DNA of 11,181 nt from Pseudomonadota bacterium. GTDB lineage: Bacteria > Pseudomonadota > Alphaproteobacteria > Sphingomonadales > SMXR01. The notes beneath the pieces were generated by a model that worked only from the letters and a program-made list of their open reading frames with translations, did not search any database and was not told the DNA's origin. The stretch spans positions 1-11,181 of the forward strand of contig JADFFP010000017.1 in NCBI GenBank assembly GCA_022568115.1. The letters run 5' to 3'. Shown here piece after piece: positions 1 through 6,999 of this stretch (positions are counted from its first letter, which is position 1; each line of letters opens with the position of its first letter). Position numbers and translations under genes: made by a program.

Positions 1-1
1 G

Positions 2-784
2 GTGAACAAGGCCGTCTCAAAAGCCAAAAGGGACCTCGATTTCCTGCGCCTTGACGAGGCGGCGTTCAAGGCCTCGCCTTCGCTATCGATCGATTACGGG
101 GTCATGGAGAAAACCGCCAAGGCGGCGGTGGTCCCGGTTTCGATGGGCTGGAGCGATGTCGGCTCGTGGTCGGTGCTGCTGGAGCTTGGCGAAGAGGACC
201 AGGACGGCAATGTGGTGCGCGGTGAGGCGGTCATGATGGAGACCAAAAAATGCTACATCCGCTCGGACAAGGGCCTGGTCGGAACGCTCGGCATCGAAGA
301 TCTGGTGATCGTCAACATGGATGATGCGCTGCTGGTCGCCCACCGCGACAAGGTCCAGGATATTAAGGGAATGGTGGACCTGATGGCCGCTCAAAACCGG
401 CCCGAGATAGACATCCACCCCAAGGTTTACCGTCCCTGGGGGAATTACCAGACGATTGATTTCGGCCCCCGCTTCAAGGTCAAGAATATCGAGGTCAAAC
501 CGGGCGCCAGGCTTTCGCTGCAGATGCACCACCACCGCGCCGAGCACTGGGTGGTGGTCGAGGGTACGGCCAAAGCGACCCGGGGTGAGGAGGTTATTCT
601 TTTGGAGGAAAACCAGTCCACCTACATCCCGATCGGCACCAAACACCGGCTTGAGAACCCCGGCAAGCTGCCGCTTCATATTATCGAAATTCAGTCGGGA
701 GCGTATCTGGAGGAAGACGATATTGTCCGCTTTGAAGATGTTTACGGGCGCTCCTCCAAACCGCCGGGAAAGAAATCGGGATGA
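2..784 (+). CDS. manC: Mannose-1-phosphate guanylyltransferase / mannose-6-phosphate isomerase, C-terminal part (5' end outside window)
   Basis: This is the C-terminal ~260 residues of a type II bifunctional enzyme that makes GDP-mannose from mannose-1-P and also isomerises Fru-6-P to Man-6-P. Visible motifs, numbered within the fragment: SIDYGVMEK at 29-37 and GWSDVGSW at 49-56 (end of the pyrophosphorylase domain), VYRPWGNY at 142-149, and the cupin isomerase motif QMHHHRAEHW at 174-183, followed by EIQSGAYLEEDDI at 229-241. Family members are usually ~470-480 residues, so the nucleotide-binding N-terminus lies before the window; the GTG at position 2 is not a real start. The stop overlaps the galE start (ATGA), which points to translational coupling. 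The algA/cpsB/xanB names cover the same family. The family call is secure; which polymer it serves is inferred. Confidence 0.95.
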   Translation: MNKAVSKAKRDLDFLRLDEAAFKASPSLSIDYGVMEKTAKAAVVPVSMGWSDVGSWSVLLELGEEDQDGNVVRGEAVMMETKKCYIRSDKGLVGTLGIEDLVIVNMDDALLVAHRDKVQDIKGMVDLMAAQNRPEIDIHPKVYRPWGNYQTIDFGPRFKVKNIEVKPGARLSLQMHHHRAEHWVVVEGTAKATRGEEVILLEENQSTYIPIGTKHRLENPGKLPLHIIEIQSGAYLEEDDIVRFEDVYGRSSKPPGKKSG

Positions 785-1791
785 GCAAAAATATCCTGGT
801 TACCGGCGGCGCCGGCTATGTCGGCAGCCACACCTGCAAGGCGCTGGCCGCGGCCGGGTACATCCCGGTGGTTTACGACAGCCTGGTCCAGGGGTTCGAC
901 TGGGCGGTGCGCTGGGGGCCCTTTGAGCACGGGGATGTCCGGGATGGGGTGCGTTTGCGCGAGGTGTTCGCCAAGTACCAACCCGCCGCCCTGTTTCATT
1001 TCGCCGGCTTCATTGCGGTCGGCGAATCGGTGGAAAAACCTGATCTTTATTATGACAACAACATTAACGGGCTGCTATCTACCCTGAAAATTGCCCGGGG
1101 GTTCAGGGTCAGGCAGGTAGTGTTTTCCAGTTCGGCGGCCATTTACGGTAATCCCGATGAAACCCAGATTGCTGAGGATCACCCAAAAAATATCCTCAAC
1201 CCCTATGCTGCGACAAAAAGCTTAAGCGAACAGATATTGGCCGACTATGACCGGGCGTTTGGCTTGCGGTCGGTATCGCTGCGCTACTTCAACGCCGCCG
1301 GGGCGGATGCTGAGGGTGAGACCGGTGAGGCCCATAGTCCCGAAACCCACCTGATCCCGCTGGCGTTCCGGGCAATCTATGATCCGGGCTTTACACTGTC
1401 CATCTTTGGCAACGATTATGACACCCCGGACGGGACCGCGGTGCGCGATTATGTCCATGTCACCGATCTTGCCGATGCCCACCTCAGGGCGCTGAAATAT
1501 CTGGAAGCGGGGGGCGCGACCACGGCTCTCAACCTTGGCTCAGGCCGGGGATATTCGATCCGGGAAATACTTGAAGCCATCGAAAAAGTGACGGGAAAAC
1601 CGGTTCCAGCCATTGACGCCCCGCGCCGCGCCGGCGACCCGGCGGTGCTGGCGGCGGATATCAAAAAGGCGGAGAAAATTCTTGGCTGGAAACCTGGCTA
1701 CAGCGATCTGGAAACCATCGTAAAAACCGCGGGAGCCTGGGAAAAGGGGCGCTGGGCGGGAAAATTTCCCAAACCACTTAGGTCGAAATAA
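781..1791 (+). CDS. galE: UDP-glucose 4-epimerase
   Basis: A 336-residue short-chain dehydrogenase-type epimerase that interconverts UDP-glucose and UDP-galactose with bound NAD in the cytoplasm. The Rossmann motif GGAGYVGSH is at 9-17, SSSAAIYG at 116-123 supplies the catalytic serine, and the YxxxK pair is Y142/K146 in PYAATK. SLRYFNAAGAD and the later RDYVHVTDLADAH motif are typical of GalE. Length is normal. The ATG overlaps the manC stop by 4 bp, and a purine-rich GGGAAAG ribosome site lies inside the manC end. The 3' end overlaps the convergent phosphatase gene by 14 bp, with no terminator seen between them. It probably supplies UDP-Gal to the polysaccharide made by this locus. A related epimerase of other specificity is possible but less likely. 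Confidence 0.95.
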   Translation: MSKNILVTGGAGYVGSHTCKALAAAGYIPVVYDSLVQGFDWAVRWGPFEHGDVRDGVRLREVFAKYQPAALFHFAGFIAVGESVEKPDLYYDNNINGLLSTLKIARGFRVRQVVFSSSAAIYGNPDETQIAEDHPKNILNPYAATKSLSEQILADYDRAFGLRSVSLRYFNAAGADAEGETGEAHSPETHLIPLAFRAIYDPGFTLSIFGNDYDTPDGTAVRDYVHVTDLADAHLRALKYLEAGGATTALNLGSGRGYSIREILEAIEKVTGKPVPAIDAPRRAGDPAVLAADIKKAEKILGWKPGYSDLETIVKTAGAWEKGRWAGKFPKPLRSK

Positions 1792-2530
1792 ACCTTAACT
1801 CCTGACCCTCAAATACCGCCGAGGTCAGCTTGCCGGTGGCGTAGGCGCCGGTGTCGACCGAGATATGATTGTCTGTGACCACCGGGTCCCAGACCACCGA
1901 ATGACCGTGGACCACGGTTTTTTCCAGCGGCTTTTCGTTTTCCAGAAACTCATCCCGGATCCATAGCATGGTTTGTTCCGTTTGTTTGGCCAGGGGTTTT
2001 TCGGGGTCAACCCCGGCATGGACAAAAAAATAATCGCCAAGGGTGTAATTCAGCGCGAGACCTTTTAAAAATTCCTTATGACGCTGCGGAAGCGCCTCGA
2101 GCAGTGCCGCGTGGGCCTCCGCGACACTTTTTCCGGCCGTCCCGCCACCCAGCTTAACTCCATAGCTCAAAAGAGTGGCGAGGCCGCCGTTGTCGAACCA
2201 AAAAGGCCCGGCGTTTGGATTGCCCAGGAAATCCAGCATCATCGCCTCGTGATTGCCCTTCAGGCAGGTTTTGGCGGCGCCCGGCAGATCAAAATCAAGA
2301 ACCAGATCGATAACCGCCTTGGAGTCGATTCCCCGGTCGACATAATCGCCCAGAAATATAACCTGAGGTTTGGCTTGAGGGTTTTCCCTGGCATCGGCCT
2401 TGATTAATCCCAGCAGTTTTTCCAGGAGATCGGCGCGGCCGTGGATATCACCAATGGCATAGGCGCGCACCCGTTCCGGAAGTGCCGGGCGTTTATGGGC
2501 TTTCCCGTTTTTTTTTAAGTTTGAGAACAA
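1778..2530 (-). CDS. PPP-type metallophosphoesterase (serine/threonine phosphatase-like)
   Basis: A 250-residue calcineurin-like phosphatase. The metal-ligand motifs appear in the canonical order: GDIHG at 27-31, GDYVDRG at 61-67, GNHE at 92-95, HAG at 171-173 and GH at 209-210. Length fits the bacterial PrpA/ApaH-like group. No membrane segment or signal is seen, so it is cytoplasmic. The start is TTG, chosen because a clear GGAGG lies 7 nt upstream and the frame has no better-placed start before the GDIHG motif. Codons 5-8 contain a run of nine A. It is the last gene of the galU-pgm-pgi operon, 13 bp after pgi, and overlaps the galE 3' end on the opposite strand. Its substrate cannot be read from the sequence: a phosphoprotein or a dinucleoside polyphosphate are both open. 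A role in controlling polysaccharide production is only inferred from position. Confidence 0.88.
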   Translation of the reverse strand: MFSNLKKNGKAHKRPALPERVRAYAIGDIHGRADLLEKLLGLIKADARENPQAKPQVIFLGDYVDRGIDSKAVIDLVLDFDLPGAAKTCLKGNHEAMMLDFLGNPNAGPFWFDNGGLATLLSYGVKLGGGTAGKSVAEAHAALLEALPQRHKEFLKGLALNYTLGDYFFVHAGVDPEKPLAKQTEQTMLWIRDEFLENEKPLEKTVVHGHSVVWDPVVTDNHISVDTGAYATGKLTSAVFEGQELRFIST

Positions 2531-2537
2531 CCGGCTG

Positions 2538-2542
2538 CCTCC
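2538..2542 (-). promoter_or_regulatory. Ribosome binding site (GGAGG) supporting a TTG start
   Basis: On the minus strand, GGAGG sits 7 nt before the TTG at 2530-2528, within the 13-bp gap after the pgi stop. This spacing is close to ideal and is the main reason for accepting the unusual start codon of the phosphatase. Confidence 0.7.
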
Positions 2543-2543
2543 A

Positions 2544-3839
2544 TCAAAAAAGGCTGGAAGCCTGGTTTTTCAGGTAATCACGGGCATGATTTTTGCCGTC
2601 TTCCACCCGCTCCTGCTTGAACGGCGGTACTTCCAGCATTTCCGCCACCATAATGGTTTCCAGCATGAAATGCATCAGCAGCCCGCCGAGGGTGTATTCA
2701 TCCAAAGTTTCCAGATGAAAGGTGCGGCACGACCGGCCCGCTTTCCTGATGCTCCTGACGGTGCCGAGGTAAGCGGCGGTGACCACATCCTCCAGCGATT
2801 TTCCGTGCAGGAACTCCAGCCGCTGGTCGACCCTGGTGAAGCCGTCGATCCGGGACGGGCCGTCGCTCTGCCGGAGCTTGATAAAGCTGAAAAACTTGTC
2901 CTGGCGGCCGTCGAGAAACATCTGCAGCTGGCTGTGCTGGTCCAACGGCCCGAGCGCTGCGATCGGGGTGGTGCCGCGGCCCTTTTTGCCGAGGCTTTCG
3001 GCCCACAGCTGGACGAACCATTTGGTCAGCATCTGCAGGCGGTTCACGTAGGGCATCATGACATGGATAAAGCAGTTGCCATAGCGCTCGGCCGAGGCGG
3101 AAAACAGGGCGCCCTTCACCGCCGGGATATTGTCCAGGGTTTCCTCATCCAGCGCCTGGTCAAGGACCGCCTTGGCGCCGGCCAGGGTTTGCCGGGTATC
3201 GACCACCCCGATCAGCGCCGGCAGCTGGCCGACGTTCGAGAACACCGAAAAACGTCCGGTCAAATCGGGGTCATGGTCCAGCACCGGAATTGACCATTCG
3301 CCTGAAATGGCGCGGAGCGGATTGTCGCCCGGTTTGGTGATAAAGGTGAAATGTTGCTTTAAGGCGCCTTCACCCAAAATCTGGCTCATGCGTTCCAAAG
3401 CGATCAGGCTTTGGGCAATCACCTCCATGGTATAGCCGGATTTTGAAATCACCAGAAAATGGGTGGCAGCCGGATCCATGGCCTTCAATGTCGCCTCGGT
3501 GATCTCGGGCGCCAGGTTGTCGAAAAATGTTATTTTGACCGCGCCTGCGGCAGGCGCCAGGGACAAAAGGGTCCGGGCGCCGAGGCTCGACCCGCCGGTG
3601 CCGAAGACGATCAGGTGTTTTGTCTTTTTTGTAATCCGCGCAGCTTCTTTTTCTATTACCGGGTAATTCCTTTGTTGGCGGAAAGGGGCAAAAATGGCTC
3701 TGATAGTGGGGTCTTCGCCCCTTTTTATGTCCTGAAGAACGCTGTGTGCTTTTTCCAGCAAGCTGCCGGGGGTGGCCGCATCACCGCCGTCGCTAGGCGG
3801 CGAGAGGTGAAATTCCTGGCGATAAGGAAACTTGGTCAT
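2544..3839 (-). CDS. pgi: Glucose-6-phosphate isomerase, short form
   Basis: A 431-residue cytoplasmic isomerase linking Fru-6-P and Glc-6-P. Its SIS domains show GTGGSSLGAR at 80-89 and SKSGYTMEV at 132-140. Family signatures follow: GRFSVFSNVGQLPA at 195-208, ESLGK at 281-285, GPLDQHSQLQ at 297-306, and the C-terminal PPFKQERVEDGK at 405-416, which carries the expected lysine. Common bacterial Pgi is ~550 residues; this compact form resembles those of some alphaproteobacteria. The ATG overlaps the stop of the upstream phosphomannomutase gene (ATGA), and no strong separate ribosome site is seen, so translation is probably coupled. In this operon it links central metabolism to both the mannose and glucose nucleotide branches. 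A bifunctional glucose/mannose isomerase is possible, but the GPxDQHS and ESLGK motifs favour Pgi. Confidence 0.92.
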   Translation of the reverse strand: MTKFPYRQEFHLSPPSDGGDAATPGSLLEKAHSVLQDIKRGEDPTIRAIFAPFRQQRNYPVIEKEAARITKKTKHLIVFGTGGSSLGARTLLSLAPAAGAVKITFFDNLAPEITEATLKAMDPAATHFLVISKSGYTMEVIAQSLIALERMSQILGEGALKQHFTFITKPGDNPLRAISGEWSIPVLDHDPDLTGRFSVFSNVGQLPALIGVVDTRQTLAGAKAVLDQALDEETLDNIPAVKGALFSASAERYGNCFIHVMMPYVNRLQMLTKWFVQLWAESLGKKGRGTTPIAALGPLDQHSQLQMFLDGRQDKFFSFIKLRQSDGPSRIDGFTRVDQRLEFLHGKSLEDVVTAAYLGTVRSIRKAGRSCRTFHLETLDEYTLGGLLMHFMLETIMVAEMLEVPPFKQERVEDGKNHARDYLKNQASSLF

Positions 3840-5260
3840 GCCGTGCCTGTTATGTCTTGTTTGGGGATAGCTTGTTTGGGGGCGGCCTCGATGCCCGCCT
3901 TATCCAGCCAGTCCTGCATGTGCTGCTTGACCTCTTCCAGGCTCCCGGCGCTGTCGGCCTCGCAGCGGGCGACCAGCACCGCCTGGGTGTTGGAGGCGCG
4001 CAGCAGCCACCAGCCATTGCCGACGGTGACCCGAACCCCGTCAATGTCATTGACCTCAAGATTGCTTTCGGCAAGCAGCTTTTTCAGGCGTTCGACAGCG
4101 GCGAATTTTTCCTCCTCGGGGCAGGGGAAGCGAATTTCCGGGGTGTTGAAGGTCTCCGGCTGCCGATCGAGCCAGTCTTTCAGCGAGGTTTCCCCCTGGA
4201 CCAGCGCGCCGAGAACCCGAAGCGAGGCAAAAATGGCGTCGTCAAACCCATAATAGCGGTCGGCGATGAAAATATGGCCGCTCATTTCCCCGGCCAGCAG
4301 AGCCCCGGTCTCAATCATCTTTTTCTTGATCAGCGAGTGGCCGGTGCGCCACATCAGCGGGATGCCGCCCTCGGCTTTGATTTTTTTGAACAGGTTGTCG
4401 CTGGATTTGACGTCGGCGATGATGGTCGCCCCGGGATTGTCCTTACATATGCTTTCCGCCAGCAGCGCCAGGATCTGGTCGCCCCAGACGATCCGCCCGC
4501 GCTCATCGATCGCCCCGACCCGGTCGCCGTCCCCGTCAAAGGAAAACCCGATATCGAGGCCGTGCGCTTTGACGGTTTGCTGCAATTGCTCCAGCGCCTC
4601 GGGCACGGTCGGGTCGGGAACATGGGCCGGGAAGGTGCCGTCGACGGTCTCATTAAGCAAAATATGTTTGTCCGGCAAGTGCTTGACCAGATCGCAAATG
4701 ACCGGCGCCGCGGCCCCGTTGGCGGGGTCCCAGGCGATCCCAAGATCAAATGTCCCGGGAACGATTTCATGGAAGCCAGCCAGCAGCCTTTTGACATAAT
4801 CATCCTGGATTTCCATGGCTGTTATTTTCCCGGCGCCGCTCACAAAATCCCCGGCCCGGGCCGCCTCACCGAGCATTTGAATGTCCCGGCCGAAAAATGG
4901 CCGCTTGCCGAGGACCAGTTTAAAGCCGTTATATTCGGGCGGATTGTGCGAACCGGTGACCACAATACCGCCGCCGGCATTCAGGTGATGGACGGCGAAA
5001 TAAAGCATCGGTGTTGGCCCCAGCCCGATGTTCAAGACCTCAAGCCCGCACCCGGCCAGGCCGTTCATCAGGGCATCGGCCAGCGGCGGTGAGGTCAGGC
5101 GGCCGTCAAAGCCGAGACAAACGGAGGCGCCGCCATCGCGGATAATGCAAGCGCCAAACACCCGGCCCAGGATATAGGCATCGTCTTCATCAAGGGTATC
5201 GCCGACAATGCCGCGAATGTCATATTCGCGCAAGATGCTGGGATGAAAGGCGTGGGTCAC
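3836..5260 (-). CDS. Phosphomannomutase/phosphoglucomutase (AlgC/ManB family)
   Basis: A 474-residue alpha-D-phosphohexomutase that moves phosphate between C6 and C1 of mannose or glucose, providing Man-1-P for ManC and Glc-1-P for GalU. REYDIRG is near the N-terminus (11-17). The phosphoserine loop TGSHNPPEYNGFK is at 102-114 with catalytic S104. The magnesium loop DGDGDR is at 242-247, and the sugar-binding loop GEMSGH at 324-329 is of the type associated with dual Man/Glc specificity. The phosphate-binding loop near the C-terminus reads RASNTQ. Length is normal. The start is GTG, 4 bp after the galU stop, with a weak AGGGA upstream. The last four bases overlap the pgi start. Candidate names are algC, manB or pgm; the sequence does not settle which substrate dominates. 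Confidence 0.93.
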   Translation of the reverse strand: MTHAFHPSILREYDIRGIVGDTLDEDDAYILGRVFGACIIRDGGASVCLGFDGRLTSPPLADALMNGLAGCGLEVLNIGLGPTPMLYFAVHHLNAGGGIVVTGSHNPPEYNGFKLVLGKRPFFGRDIQMLGEAARAGDFVSGAGKITAMEIQDDYVKRLLAGFHEIVPGTFDLGIAWDPANGAAAPVICDLVKHLPDKHILLNETVDGTFPAHVPDPTVPEALEQLQQTVKAHGLDIGFSFDGDGDRVGAIDERGRIVWGDQILALLAESICKDNPGATIIADVKSSDNLFKKIKAEGGIPLMWRTGHSLIKKKMIETGALLAGEMSGHIFIADRYYGFDDAIFASLRVLGALVQGETSLKDWLDRQPETFNTPEIRFPCPEEEKFAAVERLKKLLAESNLEVNDIDGVRVTVGNGWWLLRASNTQAVLVARCEADSAGSLEEVKQHMQDWLDKAGIEAAPKQAIPKQDITGTA

Positions 5261-5264
5261 CGGC

Positions 5265-6131
5265 TTAAAGGTCCCTAAATCTGTTGGTCAGCCAGTCGCG
5301 CAAGTCCGGGTCACCCAGCGCGGTACTGATGGTCGCTTCCAGCAAGCCAAACTTGTTGCCGCAATCGAAACGCTCCCCTTCGAACAGCAGACCGTGAAAA
5401 GGGTAACTGCCGATCATCCGCGCCAGGGCGTCGGTCAGCTGAATCTCTCCACCGGCTCCTTCCCGCTGGTCGGCAAGGTAGGCGAACACGTCCGGGGTCA
5501 GGATGTAGCGGCCGACCACGGTCAGGTTTGAAGGGGCATCTTCAGGGTTTGGTTTTTCGACCAGGCCGTTGATTTTCACCAGGTTATCATTGCGGGCGCC
5601 CGGATCCAGAACACCGTAGCGGTACACCTCGCTCACCGGCACTTCTTCGATCGCCAGGACATTGCCGCCGGTTTTGGAAAACACTTCGACCAGCTGGCCC
5701 AGGCAGGGAACCTCGCTGTGAATAAAATCATCCACCAGCAGGACCGCAAAGGGCTCATTGCCGACCAGCTCGCGGGCGCACAAGATCGCATGGCCCAGGC
5801 CCAGCGGATGTTCCTGAAAAGCGAAAAAAACCTTATCTTCCGGCAACAGGGCGTTTTCCAGCCGCCGGGCCACATCGTTCTTCCCCCCGTTCCTGAGCGC
5901 GGAAAGGAGTTCAGGAGAAGCGCCAAGGTATTCCTCAATCGATGATTTACCTGGCCCAGTGACAAAAATGAATTCTTCAATACCCGCCGCGCACGCCTCC
6001 TCGATGGCGTACTGCAAAAGCGGTTTATCAATCACCGGCAACAGTTCCTTAGGGACCGATTTGGTCGCCGGCAGGAAGCGGGTGCCAAGCCCCGCGACCG
6101 GAAAAACCGCTTTTTTTACACTATAACTCAT
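5265..6131 (-). CDS. galU: UTP-glucose-1-phosphate uridylyltransferase
   Basis: A 288-residue cytoplasmic nucleotidyltransferase making UDP-glucose from UTP and Glc-1-P. The nucleotide-binding signature GLGTRFLPATKSVPKE is at 14-29, GLGHAI at 111-116, the metal-binding LVDDF at 132-136, and VEKP at 191-194; EGERFDCGNKFGLLEA near the end is typical of GalU. Length is normal. ATG was chosen: the frame opens MSYSVKKAVFPVAGLGTR as expected, with a GGAGGAGG and a nearer GAAAGG upstream. It heads the four-gene minus-strand operon (galU, phosphohexomutase, pgi, phosphatase) and is transcribed from the AT-rich divergent region. A perfect 20-bp palindrome ~100 bp upstream may be an operator for it. 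Its product feeds GalE directly. Confidence 0.95.
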   Translation of the reverse strand: MSYSVKKAVFPVAGLGTRFLPATKSVPKELLPVIDKPLLQYAIEEACAAGIEEFIFVTGPGKSSIEEYLGASPELLSALRNGGKNDVARRLENALLPEDKVFFAFQEHPLGLGHAILCARELVGNEPFAVLLVDDFIHSEVPCLGQLVEVFSKTGGNVLAIEEVPVSEVYRYGVLDPGARNDNLVKINGLVEKPNPEDAPSNLTVVGRYILTPDVFAYLADQREGAGGEIQLTDALARMIGSYPFHGLLFEGERFDCGNKFGLLEATISTALGDPDLRDWLTNRFRDL

Positions 6132-6210
6132 TGGCCTTTCAAGCCTCCTCCAAGTATTGACCCCAGCTTTGAAAATTTTATTTAAATACCCCTTTATTAA
6201 TAATTCTTTT

Positions 6211-6231
6211 AAGGATTCTTAAGAATTCCTT
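6211..6231. repeat. Imperfect inverted repeat in the galU leader/promoter area
   Basis: The core ATTCTTAAGAAT (6215-6226) is a perfect 12-bp palindrome. The flanks AAGG and CCTT extend it, offset by one extra T. It lies next to the 20-bp palindrome and just downstream of the candidate galU -10, so it could be a second protein site or a hairpin at the start of the galU transcript. Confidence 0.4.
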
Positions 6232-6258
6232 TAAACTAACCGGTTAGTTTAGACCCAA
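6230..6258 (-). promoter_or_regulatory. Candidate sigma-70-like promoter for the galU operon
   Basis: Read on the minus strand, TTGGGT (6258-6253) is followed by a 17-bp spacer and TTTAAA (6235-6230). This is a moderate match: 3 of 6 at -35 and 4 of 6 at -10. Transcription would start near 6223, giving a ~90-nt leader before the galU ATG. The spacer lies almost wholly within the 20-bp palindrome, so a bound regulator would block it. The promoter itself is inferred. Confidence 0.35.
6232..6251. promoter_or_regulatory. Perfect 20-bp palindrome, probable operator
   Basis: The sequence TAAACTAACCGGTTAGTTTA is identical to its reverse complement over all 20 bases, with its centre between 6241 and 6242. 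A perfect palindrome with an ACCGGT core and no loop is typical of binding sites for dimeric regulators, for example TetR-family repressors; that assignment is inference. It overlaps the spacer of the candidate galU promoter. No regulator gene is present in this window. Confidence 0.6.
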
Positions 6259-6338
6259 TCGCTGGTACTGATTTACTTTGGCAATAAAATATTAAATAAA
6301 ACTACAAACGCAATAAGCAAGAATCATGCAGTTATCGT

Positions 6339-6367
6339 TTGACCATTTAGCAATTTTATAATATATT
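6339..6367 (+). promoter_or_regulatory. Candidate sigma-70-like promoter for the export operon
   Basis: TTGACC (5 of 6 to consensus) is followed by exactly 17 bp and then TATATT (5 of 6). It is the best match I found in the gap. Transcription would begin near 6374, leaving a leader of ~145 nt before the ATG at 6520; that leader would include the 32-bp tandem duplication. Chance matches are common in AT-rich DNA, which limits confidence. Confidence 0.5.
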
Positions 6368-6420
6368 ACTATGCAATATACAAATAATATATTTTAATAG
6401 TCAAATAATTTTAAATTGTA

Positions 6421-6485
6421 AATGATTTATTTGAGGGTGGTTACTATTAACGAATGATTAATTTGAGGGTGGTTACTATTAACGA
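6421..6485. repeat. 32-bp tandem duplication upstream of the small secreted protein gene
   Basis: Two 33-base copies with a period of 32 (6421-6453 and 6453-6485, sharing one base) differ at a single position (T at 6428, A at 6460). Each contains TTTGAGGGTGG followed by the short dyad GTTA-CTAT-TAAC. The second copy ends ~23 bp before the GGAGAG ribosome site. The period is about three helical turns, so proteins bound to both dyads would face the same side of the DNA. If the upstream promoter is correct, the repeats lie in the mRNA leader instead. Confidence 0.85.
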
Positions 6486-6519
6486 TTGAGCGGGATTTAA
6501 CATCACATGGAGAGAACTT

Positions 6520-6990
6520 ATGTTTAAGTTGCTGAGACAGAAACAAAAGATAAAACGGGCTATTTTCCTGCCGGCCGTGGCGGTATTTGGGTTGACCCTC
6601 GGCATGGCGGATATTGATCCCGCTTGGGCGGAACTGACGCCTGATTTGCAGAACCAGATCAACCAGATTCTGGCGGCCGGAGGGCCTGATGTTGTGGCGA
6701 ATTTAGCCGCTTTGGCCCAGGCCAATCTGGACGCTGCCACGGATATTCTGGATGCCGGGTGTGCGGGCGGGGCGGATTACACCGGCCTGGCGACCGCCAT
6801 CTCGGCATTTACTGACGATGCCACCGACGCCGCCCTGCTGGCTATAGCAAGCGCGTGCGGGGGAACCGGTATGGGCGGGACCACAGGCGGTGGAACCACA
6901 GGTGGTGGAACCATTGGCGGCGGAACCACAGGCGGAAGCGGCACCAGTGAAAATCCAAGCCAGACCAGCGGCTCTGAAACCGAGGGGTAA
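6520..6990 (+). CDS. Small secreted Gly/Thr-repeat protein of unknown function
   Basis: A 156-residue protein I do not recognise as a named family. Residues 1-37 look like a signal peptide: basic start (KLLRQKQKIKR), hydrophobic stretch at 14-29, and likely cleavage after AWA at 35-37. The mature part begins with a short helical Ala/Asn/Gln-rich region (about 39-112) with two cysteines, C81 and C113, which could form a disulfide after export. Residues 114-140 are a low-complexity GGGTT-type repeat, encoded by 15-bp DNA repeats, and the acidic Ser/Thr-rich tail ends in ETEG. The ATG has GGAGAG 5 nt upstream. It is the first gene of the rightward group and precedes a beta-barrel export protein, so an extracellular, matrix-associated or envelope role is possible, but no function is shown. 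Small proteins of this general look occur near alphaproteobacterial polysaccharide loci (from memory). Confidence 0.8.
   Translation: MFKLLRQKQKIKRAIFLPAVAVFGLTLGMADIDPAWAELTPDLQNQINQILAAGGPDVVANLAALAQANLDAATDILDAGCAGGADYTGLATAISAFTDDATDAALLAIASACGGTGMGGTTGGGTTGGGTIGGGTTGGSGTSENPSQTSGSETEG
6886..6930 (+). repeat. Three 15-bp in-frame tandem repeats coding GG[G]T[T/I]
   Basis: Three consecutive 15-bp units of the form GGN-GGN-GGA-ACC-A(CA/TT) occur, with degenerate partial units on both sides (from 6874 and up to 6939). They encode the Gly/Thr tract of the small secreted protein. Because the unit is a multiple of three, changes in copy number would alter the length of the tract without breaking the frame. 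Confidence 0.85.
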
Positions 6991-6999
6991 AGACGGGGG

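Larger units (their letters stand above)
6132..6519. other. AT-rich divergent control region between galU and the export genes
   Basis: This ~390-bp gap has no credible gene. By eye it is far richer in A+T than the flanking genes, and is poorest in G+C around 6350-6430. It contains an imperfect inverted repeat (6211-6231), a perfect 20-bp palindrome (6232-6251), a candidate minus-strand promoter (6230-6258), a candidate plus-strand promoter (6339-6367), an 8-bp inverted repeat (6401-6408 with 6427-6434), and a 32-bp tandem duplication (6421-6485). It therefore looks like the main switch for both the sugar-nucleotide and export operons. AT-rich regions like this are known targets of silencers such as MucR/Ros in alphaproteobacteria, but no specific site is demonstrated here. 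Confidence 0.75.

Noticed and set aside
83..679. 198-codon - strand frame opposite manC
   Set aside because: It overlaps the well-supported manC cupin and pyrophosphorylase motifs. No independent evidence of coding was found.
2586..3293. 235-codon + strand frame opposite pgi
   Set aside because: It lies wholly inside pgi, which has all its family signatures. It shows no motif and is best explained by third-position GC bias.
3857..5092. Long open frame (411 codons) on the + strand opposite the phosphohexomutase gene
   Set aside because: It is the mirror of a GC-rich gene with complete catalytic motifs. Its translation has no recognisable domain and no ribosome site.
6886..6930. Short regular repeats, considered as a CRISPR array
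   Set aside because: The units are 15 bp, contiguous without spacers, in frame, and code for a Gly/Thr tract.
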